From assembly GCF_001038505.1 (NCBI RefSeq), contig NZ_LDPY01000001.1, forward strand, positions 2,542,001 to 2,606,000: DNA of 64,000 nt. Reading direction: 5' to 3'. Shown piece by piece: positions 37,390 to 46,363 of the stretch. Source of the DNA: Puniceibacterium sp. IMCC21224 (lineage in GTDB: Bacteria; Pseudomonadota; Alphaproteobacteria; Rhodobacterales; Rhodobacteraceae). The translations under genes were made by a program, and so were the position numbers. The stretch's first letter is position 1. The number at the start of each line of letters is the position of its first letter. Under the pieces are notes generated by a model, which searched no databases, was not told the origin of the DNA, and was given only the letters and a program-made list of their open reading frames with translations.

Positions 37390-37794
37390 TCAGATCAGGG
37401 GCTGAGGGGGCCGCAACAATCCAGATCCGCCAAGCGAGGCCGTCTGTTTATGCAGGATTAGATATTTGTTGACCGTAATATGATCGGCAAAAACAGTTCC
37501 GGAGTCGCTCAGAAAAACCGACATGCAGATGCCGCCGCAGCATTCATCGGAATCGTGCTCATCGAAAGTCGTATGTGAACCTGCCGCGACTTCACAATCC
37601 ATACTATGTGATGAGGATGCAGTGTGGATATGGCCAGCATATCTTTCACCAGAGATGGTCGACAAAGCGGGCTTGGCCACATGCATTCCAGATGCAGCAT
37701 GAGATGAAGATGGCGGCAAAATTATCACGGCAAATGCCAAAAACAGGCAGACGAGTGCCTTAGATACCGCAAACAATGACGTCGCATGCTTCAT
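37390..37794 (-). CDS. Small exported His/Cys-rich protein heading the copper operon
   Basis: A 134-residue protein. Residues 1-35 form a signal peptide (LVCLFLAFAVIILPPSSSHAA). The mature part has several His and Cys residues (HIHTASSSHSMDCEVAAGSH, then DECCGGICMSVF), suited to metal binding. I start at ATG 37794 (MKHATSLF) with AGGGG upstream. I do not recognise the family. It lies directly downstream of a CueR-type dyad, so it is likely copper-induced and may be a periplasmic metal binder. A 74-base gap separates it from the lipoprotein gene. Confidence 0.65.
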   Translation of the reverse strand: MKHATSLFAVSKALVCLFLAFAVIILPPSSSHAASGMHVAKPALSTISGERYAGHIHTASSSHSMDCEVAAGSHTTFDEHDSDECCGGICMSVFLSDSGTVFADHITVNKYLILHKQTASLGGSGLLRPPQPLI

Positions 37795-37828
37795 ACACAA
37801 CCCCTGCGCAATGGAGGGGCACCTGTCA

Positions 37829-37851
37829 ATCCTTCCATAAGGGGGAAGGTT
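37829..37851. promoter_or_regulatory. CueR/MerR-type copper-responsive operator
   Basis: CCTTCC (37831-37836) and GGAAGG (37844-37849) are separated by 7 bases, with the pyrimidine-rich layout seen in CueR-controlled promoters of copA and cueO (ACCTTCC-N7-GGAAGGT). It lies 35 bases upstream of the first copper-operon ATG. The flanking -35 and -10 are weak on both strands. No merR-type gene is present in the window. Confidence 0.68.
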
Positions 37852-37965
37852 TCTAACTATTTTGTGAGGGCAGCACGGCGTCCGCGCCACGACACCCCGA
37901 CCGACAAACAGCAAGGCGCCTTGCCGCACGCATGAACCGCTTCGCTTCACCCGGCACCGCCGAGA

Positions 37966-38085
37966 TCATTCGCTAGGCAAAGGCACGTTATCCAATTCTG
38001 CCATCGAAGCATCCCGCAGCGATGGTCCCTGCCCGCCCTTCTTAAGCAAACGTTTCCCAAAAGTGGTTGGACTATTGCAGAATTT
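37966..38085 (-). pseudogene. Possible C-terminal remnant of an unidentified protein
   Basis: A 39-codon stop-bounded frame without a start reads KFCNSPTTFGKRLLKKGGQG, then PSLRDASMAELDNVPLPSE and stop. Its protein-like composition and lack of a start suggest the 3' end of a gene disrupted near the mobile element border. I do not recognise the family. It could also be chance. Confidence 0.25.
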
Positions 38086-38127
38086 TCACCTGAAATATCT
38101 TTGGAGACAATGCTCGGCGAATCCGAT

Positions 38128-38144
38128 GCTACCCAGTGGGTAGC
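38128..38144. repeat. Perfect palindrome next to the left element end
   Basis: GCTACCCAGTGGGTAGC is an 8+1+8 perfect inverted repeat that ends 14 bases before the first base of the element's left terminal block. No T-run follows. It might be a regulator site, a hairpin or a target feature. Confidence 0.5.
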
Positions 38145-38158
38145 AGAATTCATCATTT

Positions 38159-38183
38159 TGTGAATACTATGGCTCCATTTACA
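38159..38183 (+). repeat. Left terminal block of the Tn7-like element
   Basis: It starts TGTGAATACTATGG and ends CATTTACA, 57 bases downstream of the tniQ stop as tniQ is read. The matching right block is at 59544-59568 with identical spacing between its two arms. Confidence 0.6.
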
Positions 38184-38240
38184 CAGTCATGTAGATGATA
38201 CGATAAAAAGCACAATTTTAAACGTAAGTAACTGATTCCA

Positions 38241-40274
38241 TTAAGATGGAAATTTCCAATCTGTGCAATGCAATGCATCGGATTCACAAATGACATCATC
38301 GGATTCACCAGAATCACCAATATTCACGGACTCGCGTTTATCGGTCAACGGTGCCGCCCGACTATCAGCATATTGCTTTTGATCACTCCCGCACTTCTGC
38401 ATCCTTTGGTTTTCAGTGATAAATTCAGATACATCTGTAGGTCGATAAATCCTGGCACCCAACCATGCCGGATCGAGAACCGGCTGTATTCCACGCTGTT
38501 CTAAGAGGCGCTGAACTGCACGGAAATGGATTCCAGTCTGCCGCGAGACAGAGGCAAGCGGGGTATAGCGAGCCTGAAATCTCGCGATTTCGGGTCTTGA
38601 AACGTAGGCACCTCCGGAGAGGAATACCGTTTCCTTCTTTGACGCCAGCTTAAGCCAAGGGCCATCATGCTTGGCAGTCACCAGCTTCTTCACCGCATCA
38701 AGACTGATCCCGAGCGTGAGCGCGACTGCCGTAAGACGCAAGGGCGCGGGTCCACGGCGCCTATCAACAAGGTCGCGGATCATCATCAGATCAAACCGCA
38801 TGTGATCGATGCGCTGAACACCATTCAGGAGTCTGGTGCCGGTCAACTGACCATCGAGATGCCAGCGGAGTATCTCGACCGTAGATGAGCGCCCCTTCGC
38901 AGCCACTGTCAAATTCACGAAGCCTTCTACTTCCGCACTGCACGGCTCAGCGGCACGAAAAACCGAGGCTTTGAAATCTTCGAGATCATCGTGATTGAAG
39001 TAGCCTTGCGTCAACCCGACCTGCCCTTCGCTGATCGGCACAATCGATGTGATCACCCCATGAAGTGACATCTGCTCTGCGTGGGTTTTGCTGCAACCGA
39101 GCACGTGCTGGACCTTGTTAAGAGGTATTGAATTTTGGATCCGTGCAATCAGCTGCTCGCCCTTCTCCGCTGGGAATACCCATTGATTGAAAGCCGCATC
39201 ATCCGTGGTTGCAGGGATCAAGCCAGTCTTGCGCATCAGGCGATAAAGGCGGAAGCGATTGATACCGGTTTCGTTTACAAGAGAATTCACAGAATGAACC
39301 CGACGATGCAAGACCTCTTGCCCGAGAATGACCTCGCCTGGACCAATCGCAAAGTTCTGAACGATTGCTTCGCGCAAGACATCCCGGAACTGGTCGAAAC
39401 CCTTGGCGTTTTTGCTGTAATTCATCCAGATAAACAGAAAGCCGAATGCAGCCTGAGGACCCGCACGACCACTACTGCGCCCCGCAGATACACGCAACGT
39501 TCCGAAAGCATCAAGGATGGCACTGGGCCCCTTCGCGCAGACTTCGAAGCCGATGTCCCCTACCCGCGCCCAATCTTCCTCTGAATATTCGCTGATCTTC
39601 GCATCCGGGCCGTGTTCGATGAGCGCGCCCAACATCTCACAGGCCTTTACAGCTTGCCATACATCCTGCTCATCCAGCCAGGTCAGCCCAGCTGTGCCGA
39701 TGGAGAGCCGACCAATGACGTAGTTCTGCAAAGCACCTGGTATCAGCTCTCTGGACGGGGATATTCGATTGAGAAGAATATCCTGCTGCGCAAACAGCCT
39801 GGGGAGATCAAACGCATTCACTGGGTCCGGTGCCGGAATTTCTTCCAAAGCGACACCATGAAACGGGCACGCCACCACCGGGCGCAACAACCATGACCAC
39901 CTTAGGCGGGTTGCGCCATCGCCCATTCCAGGCTTGGATTCGGCATCAGCGTGAAGGCAAAGAGGACAATACCTGACGAAGGTTCGGCGGACGACATCCA
40001 ATGCAAGTGTCTGGCCTCTGAAACTCAAAGAATCCGGGGCATCCTGTCTCAAGGTGTTCAAGTCGATGCATTTGATTGGGTTCGCAGTCAGTGCGGCCAC
40101 GAAAGTGCTGAAGGTTGTGCTACCAGCGCGAAAATCGCGCCGGTCAATCCCAGTATACCGGCAAAATTTTCCGGCATTTACCCCAGCATGAAAGTAGCCA
40201 ACACGAGCAAAATAGCCCTGAGCAACTTCATCATCATGAAACTCAAGACGAGGTGTGAGTGCCCTTGGCGTCAT
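38241..40274 (-). CDS. tniQ: TniQ family target-selection protein
   Basis: A 677-residue TniQ/TnsD-type protein. The N-terminal TniQ domain has its zinc-finger motif at CPLC (103-106) and CPFH (136-139). The long C-terminal part has helix-turn-helix-like segments and probably reads the target DNA. It overlaps tnsC by 4 bases, so it is translated with the transposition operon. The last 20 codons overlap repeated GTGAATCCGATG motifs that belong to the element's left end. The length is closer to TnsD-type target selectors than to the short TniQ of Tn5053. Confidence 0.85.
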   Translation of the reverse strand: MTPRALTPRLEFHDDEVAQGYFARVGYFHAGVNAGKFCRYTGIDRRDFRAGSTTFSTFVAALTANPIKCIDLNTLRQDAPDSLSFRGQTLALDVVRRTFVRYCPLCLHADAESKPGMGDGATRLRWSWLLRPVVACPFHGVALEEIPAPDPVNAFDLPRLFAQQDILLNRISPSRELIPGALQNYVIGRLSIGTAGLTWLDEQDVWQAVKACEMLGALIEHGPDAKISEYSEEDWARVGDIGFEVCAKGPSAILDAFGTLRVSAGRSSGRAGPQAAFGFLFIWMNYSKNAKGFDQFRDVLREAIVQNFAIGPGEVILGQEVLHRRVHSVNSLVNETGINRFRLYRLMRKTGLIPATTDDAAFNQWVFPAEKGEQLIARIQNSIPLNKVQHVLGCSKTHAEQMSLHGVITSIVPISEGQVGLTQGYFNHDDLEDFKASVFRAAEPCSAEVEGFVNLTVAAKGRSSTVEILRWHLDGQLTGTRLLNGVQRIDHMRFDLMMIRDLVDRRRGPAPLRLTAVALTLGISLDAVKKLVTAKHDGPWLKLASKKETVFLSGGAYVSRPEIARFQARYTPLASVSRQTGIHFRAVQRLLEQRGIQPVLDPAWLGARIYRPTDVSEFITENQRMQKCGSDQKQYADSRAAPLTDKRESVNIGDSGESDDVICESDALHCTDWKFPS
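38276..38308 (-). repeat. Inner end repeats within the tniQ 3' end
   Basis: The minus strand reads GTGAATCCGATG twice, at 38287-38276 and 38308-38297, exactly 21 bases apart. Related copies are GTGAATACTATG at 38160-38171, GTGCATCTGATG at 59502-59513 and GTGAATATTATC at 59545-59556. Serial copies near both ends are what TnsB binding sites look like. Confidence 0.55.
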
Positions 40275-41395
40275 TGCGATTCACCTGCAGCTTTGCGAGG
40301 ACGGCCACGCTTCCGCGCCGGCTTTTTTGCTGATTTAGGTGGTAGAAGAGTTTCATCACCGCTCCCCACATCCGTCACCGCAGCGCCCGCACGCGATGCC
40401 CAGTCGCTCAGGTTGAATGGGTTCTCAGGGTTGAAGTGTAGATATTTCAGCTCAAAAATCTTTCTAAAATCCTCAATATCGACCGTATCGCCCCCCTCCT
40501 CAAGCGCCCGAATAACGGCATTGGCAATCAGAAACATGCAACGGCCATAGCTACCACGGCAACCATCGTAGATACGATCTGCGAAATAAGGATCAAACTG
40601 TATGCTTGGCGCAAGATCGACTGCAGCATCCTGTGTCATGCTCTTGATAGCCCCCCGGATCAGCTCGATCGTTTCGGCCCGCTCAAACGGCAGCAAAGGC
40701 AAATCCAGATACCGTTCCGCCAGCTCGATGTTTTCGGACCTCTGATAAACGAATTCCTGCACCTTGGGTGTCCCAATCAGAATGACACAGAACCCACCTC
40801 CGTCTTGAGCAAGTGTCTTAAGGAAGAGGTTAACCGGTTCGTTTTTACCCAGTAGGTTGTGGACTTCGTCCATCACGATAATCTTGATGCCAGCCTGTCT
40901 CAGACGATGAGTGGCGAGCTCATTGGCCTCGGTCCGAGTGAATTTTGACGGGAAATTATGGTAGTCAGTGGTGCGACACAGGTCCATGCAGACACTCTTC
41001 ACCGTGGCATCTCCCCGGAGGCGGCAATATGCGATCTGTTCCCCGCAATTTGTATCCGTGAAGCTATCGCCGAACAGCCTCTTCATCACTTGGATGACCA
41101 TCGTCGTTTTGCCATCCTGCGACGCCGCGGTTACGGTGACGCCCTTGCGCTCATTGCGGAATACCTTGCCTTCGGGCAGCAAATTGCTAACCCTGTCGCG
41201 TTTCAAAATCATCTCAAGACGCTCAACAAGATCGTTGTCCCACCGACTTACAAAATACCTCCTCAGGAGCCAGTCAACCATAGCAGGAGTATCATCCAAA
41301 GGAGGACGGACGTCACTCTCAGGGGATGGGTTTTTTCCGAGTTCCGCATCCATTTCCGTTGCGGTAAGGGCTATCTCTTTAGTCATATCCATCAC
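40271..41395 (-). CDS. tnsC: TnsC/TniB-type AAA+ ATPase of the transposon
   Basis: A 374-residue AAA+ regulator of transposition. The Walker A region is AASQDGKTT (90-98), where the usual second glycine is replaced by Gln-Asp-Gly, and Walker B is KIIVMDEVHN (171-180). Such proteins coat target DNA and link TniQ to the transposase. The C-terminus is basic (KSAKKPARKRGRPRK), consistent with DNA contact. It overlaps tnsB upstream and tniQ downstream by 4 bases. Confidence 0.88.
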   Translation of the reverse strand: MMDMTKEIALTATEMDAELGKNPSPESDVRPPLDDTPAMVDWLLRRYFVSRWDNDLVERLEMILKRDRVSNLLPEGKVFRNERKGVTVTAASQDGKTTMVIQVMKRLFGDSFTDTNCGEQIAYCRLRGDATVKSVCMDLCRTTDYHNFPSKFTRTEANELATHRLRQAGIKIIVMDEVHNLLGKNEPVNLFLKTLAQDGGGFCVILIGTPKVQEFVYQRSENIELAERYLDLPLLPFERAETIELIRGAIKSMTQDAAVDLAPSIQFDPYFADRIYDGCRGSYGRCMFLIANAVIRALEEGGDTVDIEDFRKIFELKYLHFNPENPFNLSDWASRAGAAVTDVGSGDETLLPPKSAKKPARKRGRPRKAAGESQ

Positions 41396-43734
41396 TCCAT
41401 TGTTCCAGGTTTCCAGGTTTTGGTTTTACGGCGGCCAGTTGGTGTTTTCCCTTGCAGGCTGCCCCTTGAGTCTTTCATTTCATTTCGCGCCGGATCACCG
41501 TGTGCTCCAGAAAGTTCATCGGTGTCGTTGGCTTCGCCGGGGGAAGCGCTATCGACATTCGGTTGATTGAGAATAGGCACGCCGTAGAGACCGTGAGATT
41601 GCTCACCCGCGATGCGGCTGGTTGGTGTGGTAAAGTAGCGAAGGGATTGTTCTTCGAGCTTGATGATGTCCGCTTCGGTTGTAATCCTGCGGCGCGCCAT
41701 TTTGCGGCGCAGGGCGATCCGACCCTCAATGAGGTCATCAATGTGCCCTTCGGCCCTCCTCCGTTTCTCGGCGGCGTCCGGGTCCCTGTCGATGTGCGCC
41801 CTCTTGAGGACAAGATCCCATTTGTCAGAACAGAGTCCCCGCGCCCTGACATCCATTACTTCCAAGGGGATCCAGATATTGGGGCGAATTTCGACTTGGG
41901 CTTCACTCATGTTCTCTTCCCACCACCTAATCCGGAACTGGCGGGTGGGATTGCGCAACAAGTGCAGGGCAAACTCCTTGGAAAAATAATTGGCATGAGC
42001 AATGCGGATTCCTGTCTGCTGTGCCTGACGGCTCAACGTGGTGCCAAAAACATGAGTCATAACCCTCACGCTTGGAACAGGACGGCACCCCATGCCAACG
42101 GTCATCTCATGGCGCCAAAGGTCCGCGGGTGTTTGACCATCCCGGCCGGAATTCGGACAGTTATGGTAGATATCAACAATCCATACGGTCAAAACCTGGA
42201 TAAGATCATCAAGCGACAAAACCGCCTCTGCCTGAGAGTCGTATTCTCCACGTAACACCGTGTTCGAAAACGTTTTCCCCGGAATACTTGCAAGTAGGTT
42301 TTCGTGAACAGTCCGAAAGATCCGCTCTAAAAGGCCACGAATGTATGCCTTCGCTTTTGGAGCTGCGATCTTATCTATCTTGAGCGCAGAACACATCGCG
42401 TCAGTCACAAACGCCGTGTAAGCATTGCCGGAATCGTGCATAAGCTTTTCAGGACGAAGAAACTGATCCCATCGCCCCTCGGCTCCGCAGGCTTTACCGA
42501 TTTCGGTCTTATCCATCATGGACATCATGACGGTCCGCTTGGCCAACTCCGGCGTAGCCGTCATTCCAATCTGCAAACCCAGGATACAGCCGGTAAAAGC
42601 GTCCAACGTCACCGAAAGCACAACACGGAGAGGTTTGTCACCCGTAATCTTCAGCTCGCTGAGCTTGGCAGCACCCAACCAGTGGATCAGAAATTCATAG
42701 GGAATGATCGTCATCAAATCGATGTCATATTCATCGATCATGACAATCTGCCCCGCTCGCTCTACGTGTAGTCCCTCCCCAGAAATCAACTGATTTCTCA
42801 GAAGCCAATCTGGTCCATTTATCTGAAAAATTTGTTCAAGCGGCGCGACCAGGTCTTTCCAATTCTTGACTGTTTGCCTGCAAGGAGGCACGATCTCTTC
42901 AAGGTAATCTTCGTCCTCTTTGCTGACGGTTTCACCATTCTGTCTGCGAAGCAAAATGGCATCTGCAAGCATCTTTCGCTCCGCCAAAACCCTCTTCTCA
43001 ATCTCCTTGTGAAGAGCCGTAACTTTGGGTTTTTCTCGTGTTACACGTTCCTTCAACACCTCTGCTACGATCTTCCCAACAACTGGATGCAGCTTTGAGT
43101 TACGATTGCCGGAGAGGTAGCGCCGGTCGACGAGGCTGGCGAAACCCTTTGTGCGCAGCCGTTCATCCCACTGAAGAATCCGTTGAGCTGTGGCAACGTT
43201 CTCCGGAACTTTATGGCGACGCATGGGGTGCCGCCTCAATGTATCTGCCCTGAGGTTGAGTTCTCTGATCCGGGCAGGCAACCGAGCCAAAATCTTACCT
43301 TCAATCGATGTCACGACGGAGCGGGTAATCTTCTGAAAGCCCTGCTCTGAGCAGATCTCCCGCATCAACATGACCGTCGCATATCGGAGGATCAAATCTT
43401 GAGCTGGCCGTTCAGCAAGTGATGCAACGAACTCTGGCTTGAAGGTCTGGCTGTGGTCGATGAACACGAAATCGCTCTCGTCGATGTTCAATGTGCCGTC
43501 TATCAGGGCCGCAGTCAGATCAGCATGCGGAATTATACGACGGCCCTCGAACTCAACATCGGGCCGCGTTCCGCGCATAATTTCGGGAATTGCCGCCACA
43601 TCGGCGCATGGCAAGAAATCAACAAGATAGCCGGCATTTGCACGTCGAACGAAGCAGATACGCCGGTTCTTCAATGTTCCGATAGTGCCGGCTTCAAAAC
43701 GGAAAACCGGAAGATCTTTATCAGATTTACTCAC
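41392..43734 (-). CDS. tnsB: TnsB/TniA-type DDE transposase
   Basis: A 780-residue Mu/Tn7-type transposase. An N-terminal DNA-binding part (1-200) leads to an RNase H-fold integrase core with candidate catalytic residues D337 (in MIDEYDIDLM), D434 (in LMHDSGNAY) and E470 (in GLLERIFRTVHE). A beta-barrel and basic tail follow, rich in Arg/Lys (RRKTKTWKPG at the end), where TnsC contacts usually lie. It would cut and join the 3' ends of the element. It overlaps tnsA by 8 bases and tnsC by 4. Confidence 0.9.
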   Translation of the reverse strand: MSKSDKDLPVFRFEAGTIGTLKNRRICFVRRANAGYLVDFLPCADVAAIPEIMRGTRPDVEFEGRRIIPHADLTAALIDGTLNIDESDFVFIDHSQTFKPEFVASLAERPAQDLILRYATVMLMREICSEQGFQKITRSVVTSIEGKILARLPARIRELNLRADTLRRHPMRRHKVPENVATAQRILQWDERLRTKGFASLVDRRYLSGNRNSKLHPVVGKIVAEVLKERVTREKPKVTALHKEIEKRVLAERKMLADAILLRRQNGETVSKEDEDYLEEIVPPCRQTVKNWKDLVAPLEQIFQINGPDWLLRNQLISGEGLHVERAGQIVMIDEYDIDLMTIIPYEFLIHWLGAAKLSELKITGDKPLRVVLSVTLDAFTGCILGLQIGMTATPELAKRTVMMSMMDKTEIGKACGAEGRWDQFLRPEKLMHDSGNAYTAFVTDAMCSALKIDKIAAPKAKAYIRGLLERIFRTVHENLLASIPGKTFSNTVLRGEYDSQAEAVLSLDDLIQVLTVWIVDIYHNCPNSGRDGQTPADLWRHEMTVGMGCRPVPSVRVMTHVFGTTLSRQAQQTGIRIAHANYFSKEFALHLLRNPTRQFRIRWWEENMSEAQVEIRPNIWIPLEVMDVRARGLCSDKWDLVLKRAHIDRDPDAAEKRRRAEGHIDDLIEGRIALRRKMARRRITTEADIIKLEEQSLRYFTTPTSRIAGEQSHGLYGVPILNQPNVDSASPGEANDTDELSGAHGDPARNEMKDSRGSLQGKTPTGRRKTKTWKPGTME

Positions 43735-44503
43735 TGCTGCACCCGACCCGCATTACAAGGCTTTCATGAGATATCTTTTCGTTGGACATCAGGACAAGAT
43801 TACCCGACTGGATCAGACGGACCAAAGCGCGGAAACCCCGAGGACCCATGCCAATCATCTCAACGAGCAATCTGAGCGCCGTTACATCCGGAAATTCCTT
43901 TATGGCGATCAGGGCTTCGCTGTCCGCCATAGGATCAATATCCCGGCATCCACGCATCAAATCTGCGTTGAAAAGCGTCACCGGATCATGACCATATTCT
44001 GTAACGAGATACAGTTCATCGATGACACGCTTCGCACGACCATCCTGGCAAACCTGAGTAATTTCATCGCCGAATTCGTTGGAAACCCGACGATACGGTT
44101 TATCGGTAAGCCCCAGTTTCCGTTTGTCCGCCTTATGAACCACATGATCCAGATAGTGTTCATGCCGCGTGTTATTATCATCGAGCCAATACAGCGGCCC
44201 AACCTGCTCAACCACATCGACGGTATCCGGTTCTGCGAGCGCAATCATCCGAGTGCGATATTCTGCGATACTTCCGCACCGTGAAATCTGCCCACCGCTG
44301 CCATCGTTGTCGTTTATCACCATCTGGACAACAAAGTGCCCATGTGACGATTGCGGGATCGCCTTCTTTGCCCGTGAGGGCCGTGGTTCTTTCCATTCGT
44401 ATTCAGAACTCATTTCATCAGCCCATACTTTTTGCTTCCGGGGCCAAAGCTCCGGGTGATTGGTGTTTGACGAAACTGATGACTTCGAGTATTTGGAACT
44501 CAT
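43727..44503 (-). CDS. tnsA: TnsA-like endonuclease of the transposon
   Basis: A 258-residue protein ahead of tnsB. A PD-(D/E)XK-like pattern fits TnsA: E81 in SIAEYRTRM, D119 in HEHYLDHVV and K135 in TDKPYRR, with spacing close to E63, D114 and K132 of Tn7 TnsA. A C-terminal helical domain follows (TALRLLVEMIGMGPRGFRAL). TnsA cuts the 5' ends, so its presence suggests true cut-and-paste movement. The name relies on gene order plus this residue pattern, not on overall similarity. The start codon is uncertain; a second ATG lies at residue 31. Confidence 0.72.
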   Translation of the reverse strand: MSSKYSKSSVSSNTNHPELWPRKQKVWADEMSSEYEWKEPRPSRAKKAIPQSSHGHFVVQMVINDNDGSGGQISRCGSIAEYRTRMIALAEPDTVDVVEQVGPLYWLDDNNTRHEHYLDHVVHKADKRKLGLTDKPYRRVSNEFGDEITQVCQDGRAKRVIDELYLVTEYGHDPVTLFNADLMRGCRDIDPMADSEALIAIKEFPDVTALRLLVEMIGMGPRGFRALVRLIQSGNLVLMSNEKISHESLVMRVGCSSE

Positions 44504-45450
44504 GCAAAAAGTCGACCCAGCCGTCGATGAAGAACAACGCTCGGGCCCTGCAACGGTCTGAGCGTTTTGCTTTTGGAACTACGTCATCGGTCCTCCCTTC
44601 CTCGCCGCACGTTTTATAGGTTCCTGACACACGGACTTTGCTCCAGAACTTCCAGTTTCTGGCAACATCAGACCGAATGTGCAGACACAACGATTCGAGT
44701 CAACACTTTGATTTTCAATGTATTTATGGAATTTTTGTGTGCATTTCTTTTTTCCGAACCTCAGGCCAAGTCCAGGTGCAGGCAAATGCAAGAATGATGT
44801 AGCCAAGAATCTGGTCGCGCATGCCAAATGGACCGCATGCTCGAGAACACGCGGCAAAGCCCGAACAACGCCGAACACAGATTCAGATGCGGGAAAACTT
44901 TCCGCGCTAGAACAGAAATGTAAAAGCAATTTGAACACGTGCAAAAGCCCGACGATTGTAAGATTATCGATGGACCTTTTACCGTCTTGGCTGCACTCGC
45001 CTGGCTCAAGGGTTGGGAGCCCCTGCCGAAATGTATCGGCTCTCCCGTGTTTTGCACTATGATGATGTCCTACCCGCCGGGCTCATTTCGTCCCAGTTTC
45101 CTGAAGGTGTGCAACCTTCCCGACAATTTCTATCTTACAGCAATCGCCCCAATGAGTCGATTCCACGTCAAAAGAATCGAAATGGATAATCGATTCTGAA
45201 TTTTTTGCCTTTTACAAAAAGAAATTCTTTCGTTTCATTCCCGAAAAATGACACCAATTCATTGAATGTTCGAAAAAAAATTCAAACTAGTCTGGCTTAT
45301 TTTGGAAGAAGGCACCCTATTTTACGCCCAATGCAGAACATCGGCGAATCAACCGACCCATTGGAATAGCTGCCCATGGAGGCATGTAAAAACGGTTGGA
45401 AGATCCGGAAGTTGGCTCGGGCTGCGTCTTCGCCTGAGAAGCTCCATACG
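44504..45450. other. Long AT-rich non-coding spacer between transposition genes and cargo
   Basis: About 950 bases with no convincing gene, flanked by the outward-facing tnsA start and the cargo. It should hold the tns operon promoter. Three copies of the 7-base motif TCGATTC/GAATCGA lie at 45157-45163, 45174-45180 and 45190-45196. The last two form an 8-bp stem (AGAATCGA/TCGATTCT) followed by six T, a weak terminator-like or operator-like structure. Confidence 0.5.
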
Positions 45451-45630
45451 ATGGAAAAACAGACTCCACCCGCTCAAAGCCCACAACCGCACTTCAGCGA
45501 TATTACGGCACTGTGGCGCGGCCTGTTGAAACTGGGCCAACATTCGCTGGAGGCGCGTAATTTTATAAATAGCGCATTTAAACTATGCGAACAGCATGGA
45601 ACCGCAACACAGTCTATGGCAGCGTCCTGA
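45451..45630 (+). CDS. Small hypothetical protein
   Basis: A 59-residue frame starting MEKQTPPAQSPQPHFSDI, with a helical second half (LWRGLLKLGQHSLEARNF). Its stop is one base before the ATG at 45632 of the next gene, an operon-like spacing. No family recognised. The frame is open upstream to an ATG at 45376. Confidence 0.4.
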   Translation: MEKQTPPAQSPQPHFSDITALWRGLLKLGQHSLEARNFINSAFKLCEQHGTATQSMAAS

Positions 45631-45631
45631 A

Positions 45632-46354
45632 ATGTTCGAATTGCGCACCCTCACCGACGACCATCCCGGCCTGGCGCATTCTCCACTGCTGCGAGGGGCC
45701 CTGCTGATCCTGCAATACACGCAGAAGCACGGATCAATTGGCCTCACCAAAACCAAGGCCTTCAAACGCGCCTTCGTCCATTGGGCTGTGGAGCATTTCG
45801 ACTGGCCTGGCAAAAGTGCAGAAGAAATGTTCCGCTACAACAAGGTGATCAATGAATACGAGTTTCCTCCGCTCGAGATTCTGCATTTCCTCCTGATTTC
45901 GCTACGATTGGGGCGTCACTTCAAAGGTGAGTTCCGGTTAACGAAACGTGGTGCCGAGCTGGCACAAGCCCCTGGCCGCCTCTTTGCAGAGTTGATCCCA
46001 TACTTTGTGTTCCAGGTGGGTCACGCTTCCTATGCGCGCCTGGATGACCGTCCCTTCGGGAAATGGGACGTCTGGTTAAATGTGATTAACGTGGAAGCCG
46101 ATCATGGCGCTACTGAGGCTGCCTTGTTCCAAACCTTCTATGATGACCCACATGATTGGCACACTGCAGGATGGCGAGAGATGGCCGCGTTTTCATCTTA
46201 CGTGCTGCGACCGTTAGAATGGGCAGGGTTGCTGATCGAGATCCGCGAAAACGACTCTGACAAGCAGGTCTGCAATATCTTCAAAACCCCGCTCTGGCGT
46301 TGCGCACTCAAACTTGAGACCGATGTTATGCTGCGGCCCACGCCCGTTCAGTGA
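45632..46354 (+). CDS. Hypothetical protein at the cargo edge
   Basis: A 240-residue soluble protein of unknown function. An in-frame ATG at 45596 is possible; I prefer 45632 because it follows the small upstream ORF directly. The protein is aromatic-rich, with predicted helices and a central segment (FRYNKVINEYEFPPLEILHF) and no clear catalytic motif. Winged-helix character in SLRLGRHFKGEFRLTKRG is possible. Base use resembles the chromosome more than the AT-rich spacer before it. It is followed by an ATPase fragment. Confidence 0.6.
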   Translation: MFELRTLTDDHPGLAHSPLLRGALLILQYTQKHGSIGLTKTKAFKRAFVHWAVEHFDWPGKSAEEMFRYNKVINEYEFPPLEILHFLLISLRLGRHFKGEFRLTKRGAELAQAPGRLFAELIPYFVFQVGHASYARLDDRPFGKWDVWLNVINVEADHGATEAALFQTFYDDPHDWHTAGWREMAAFSSYVLRPLEWAGLLIEIRENDSDKQVCNIFKTPLWRCALKLETDVMLRPTPVQ

Positions 46355-46363
46355 GATGAATCT

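Noticed and set aside
37861..38158. A merR/cueR gene divergent from the copper operon
   Set aside because: I looked for the MerR N-terminal helix-turn-helix pattern on both strands of this stretch and found none.
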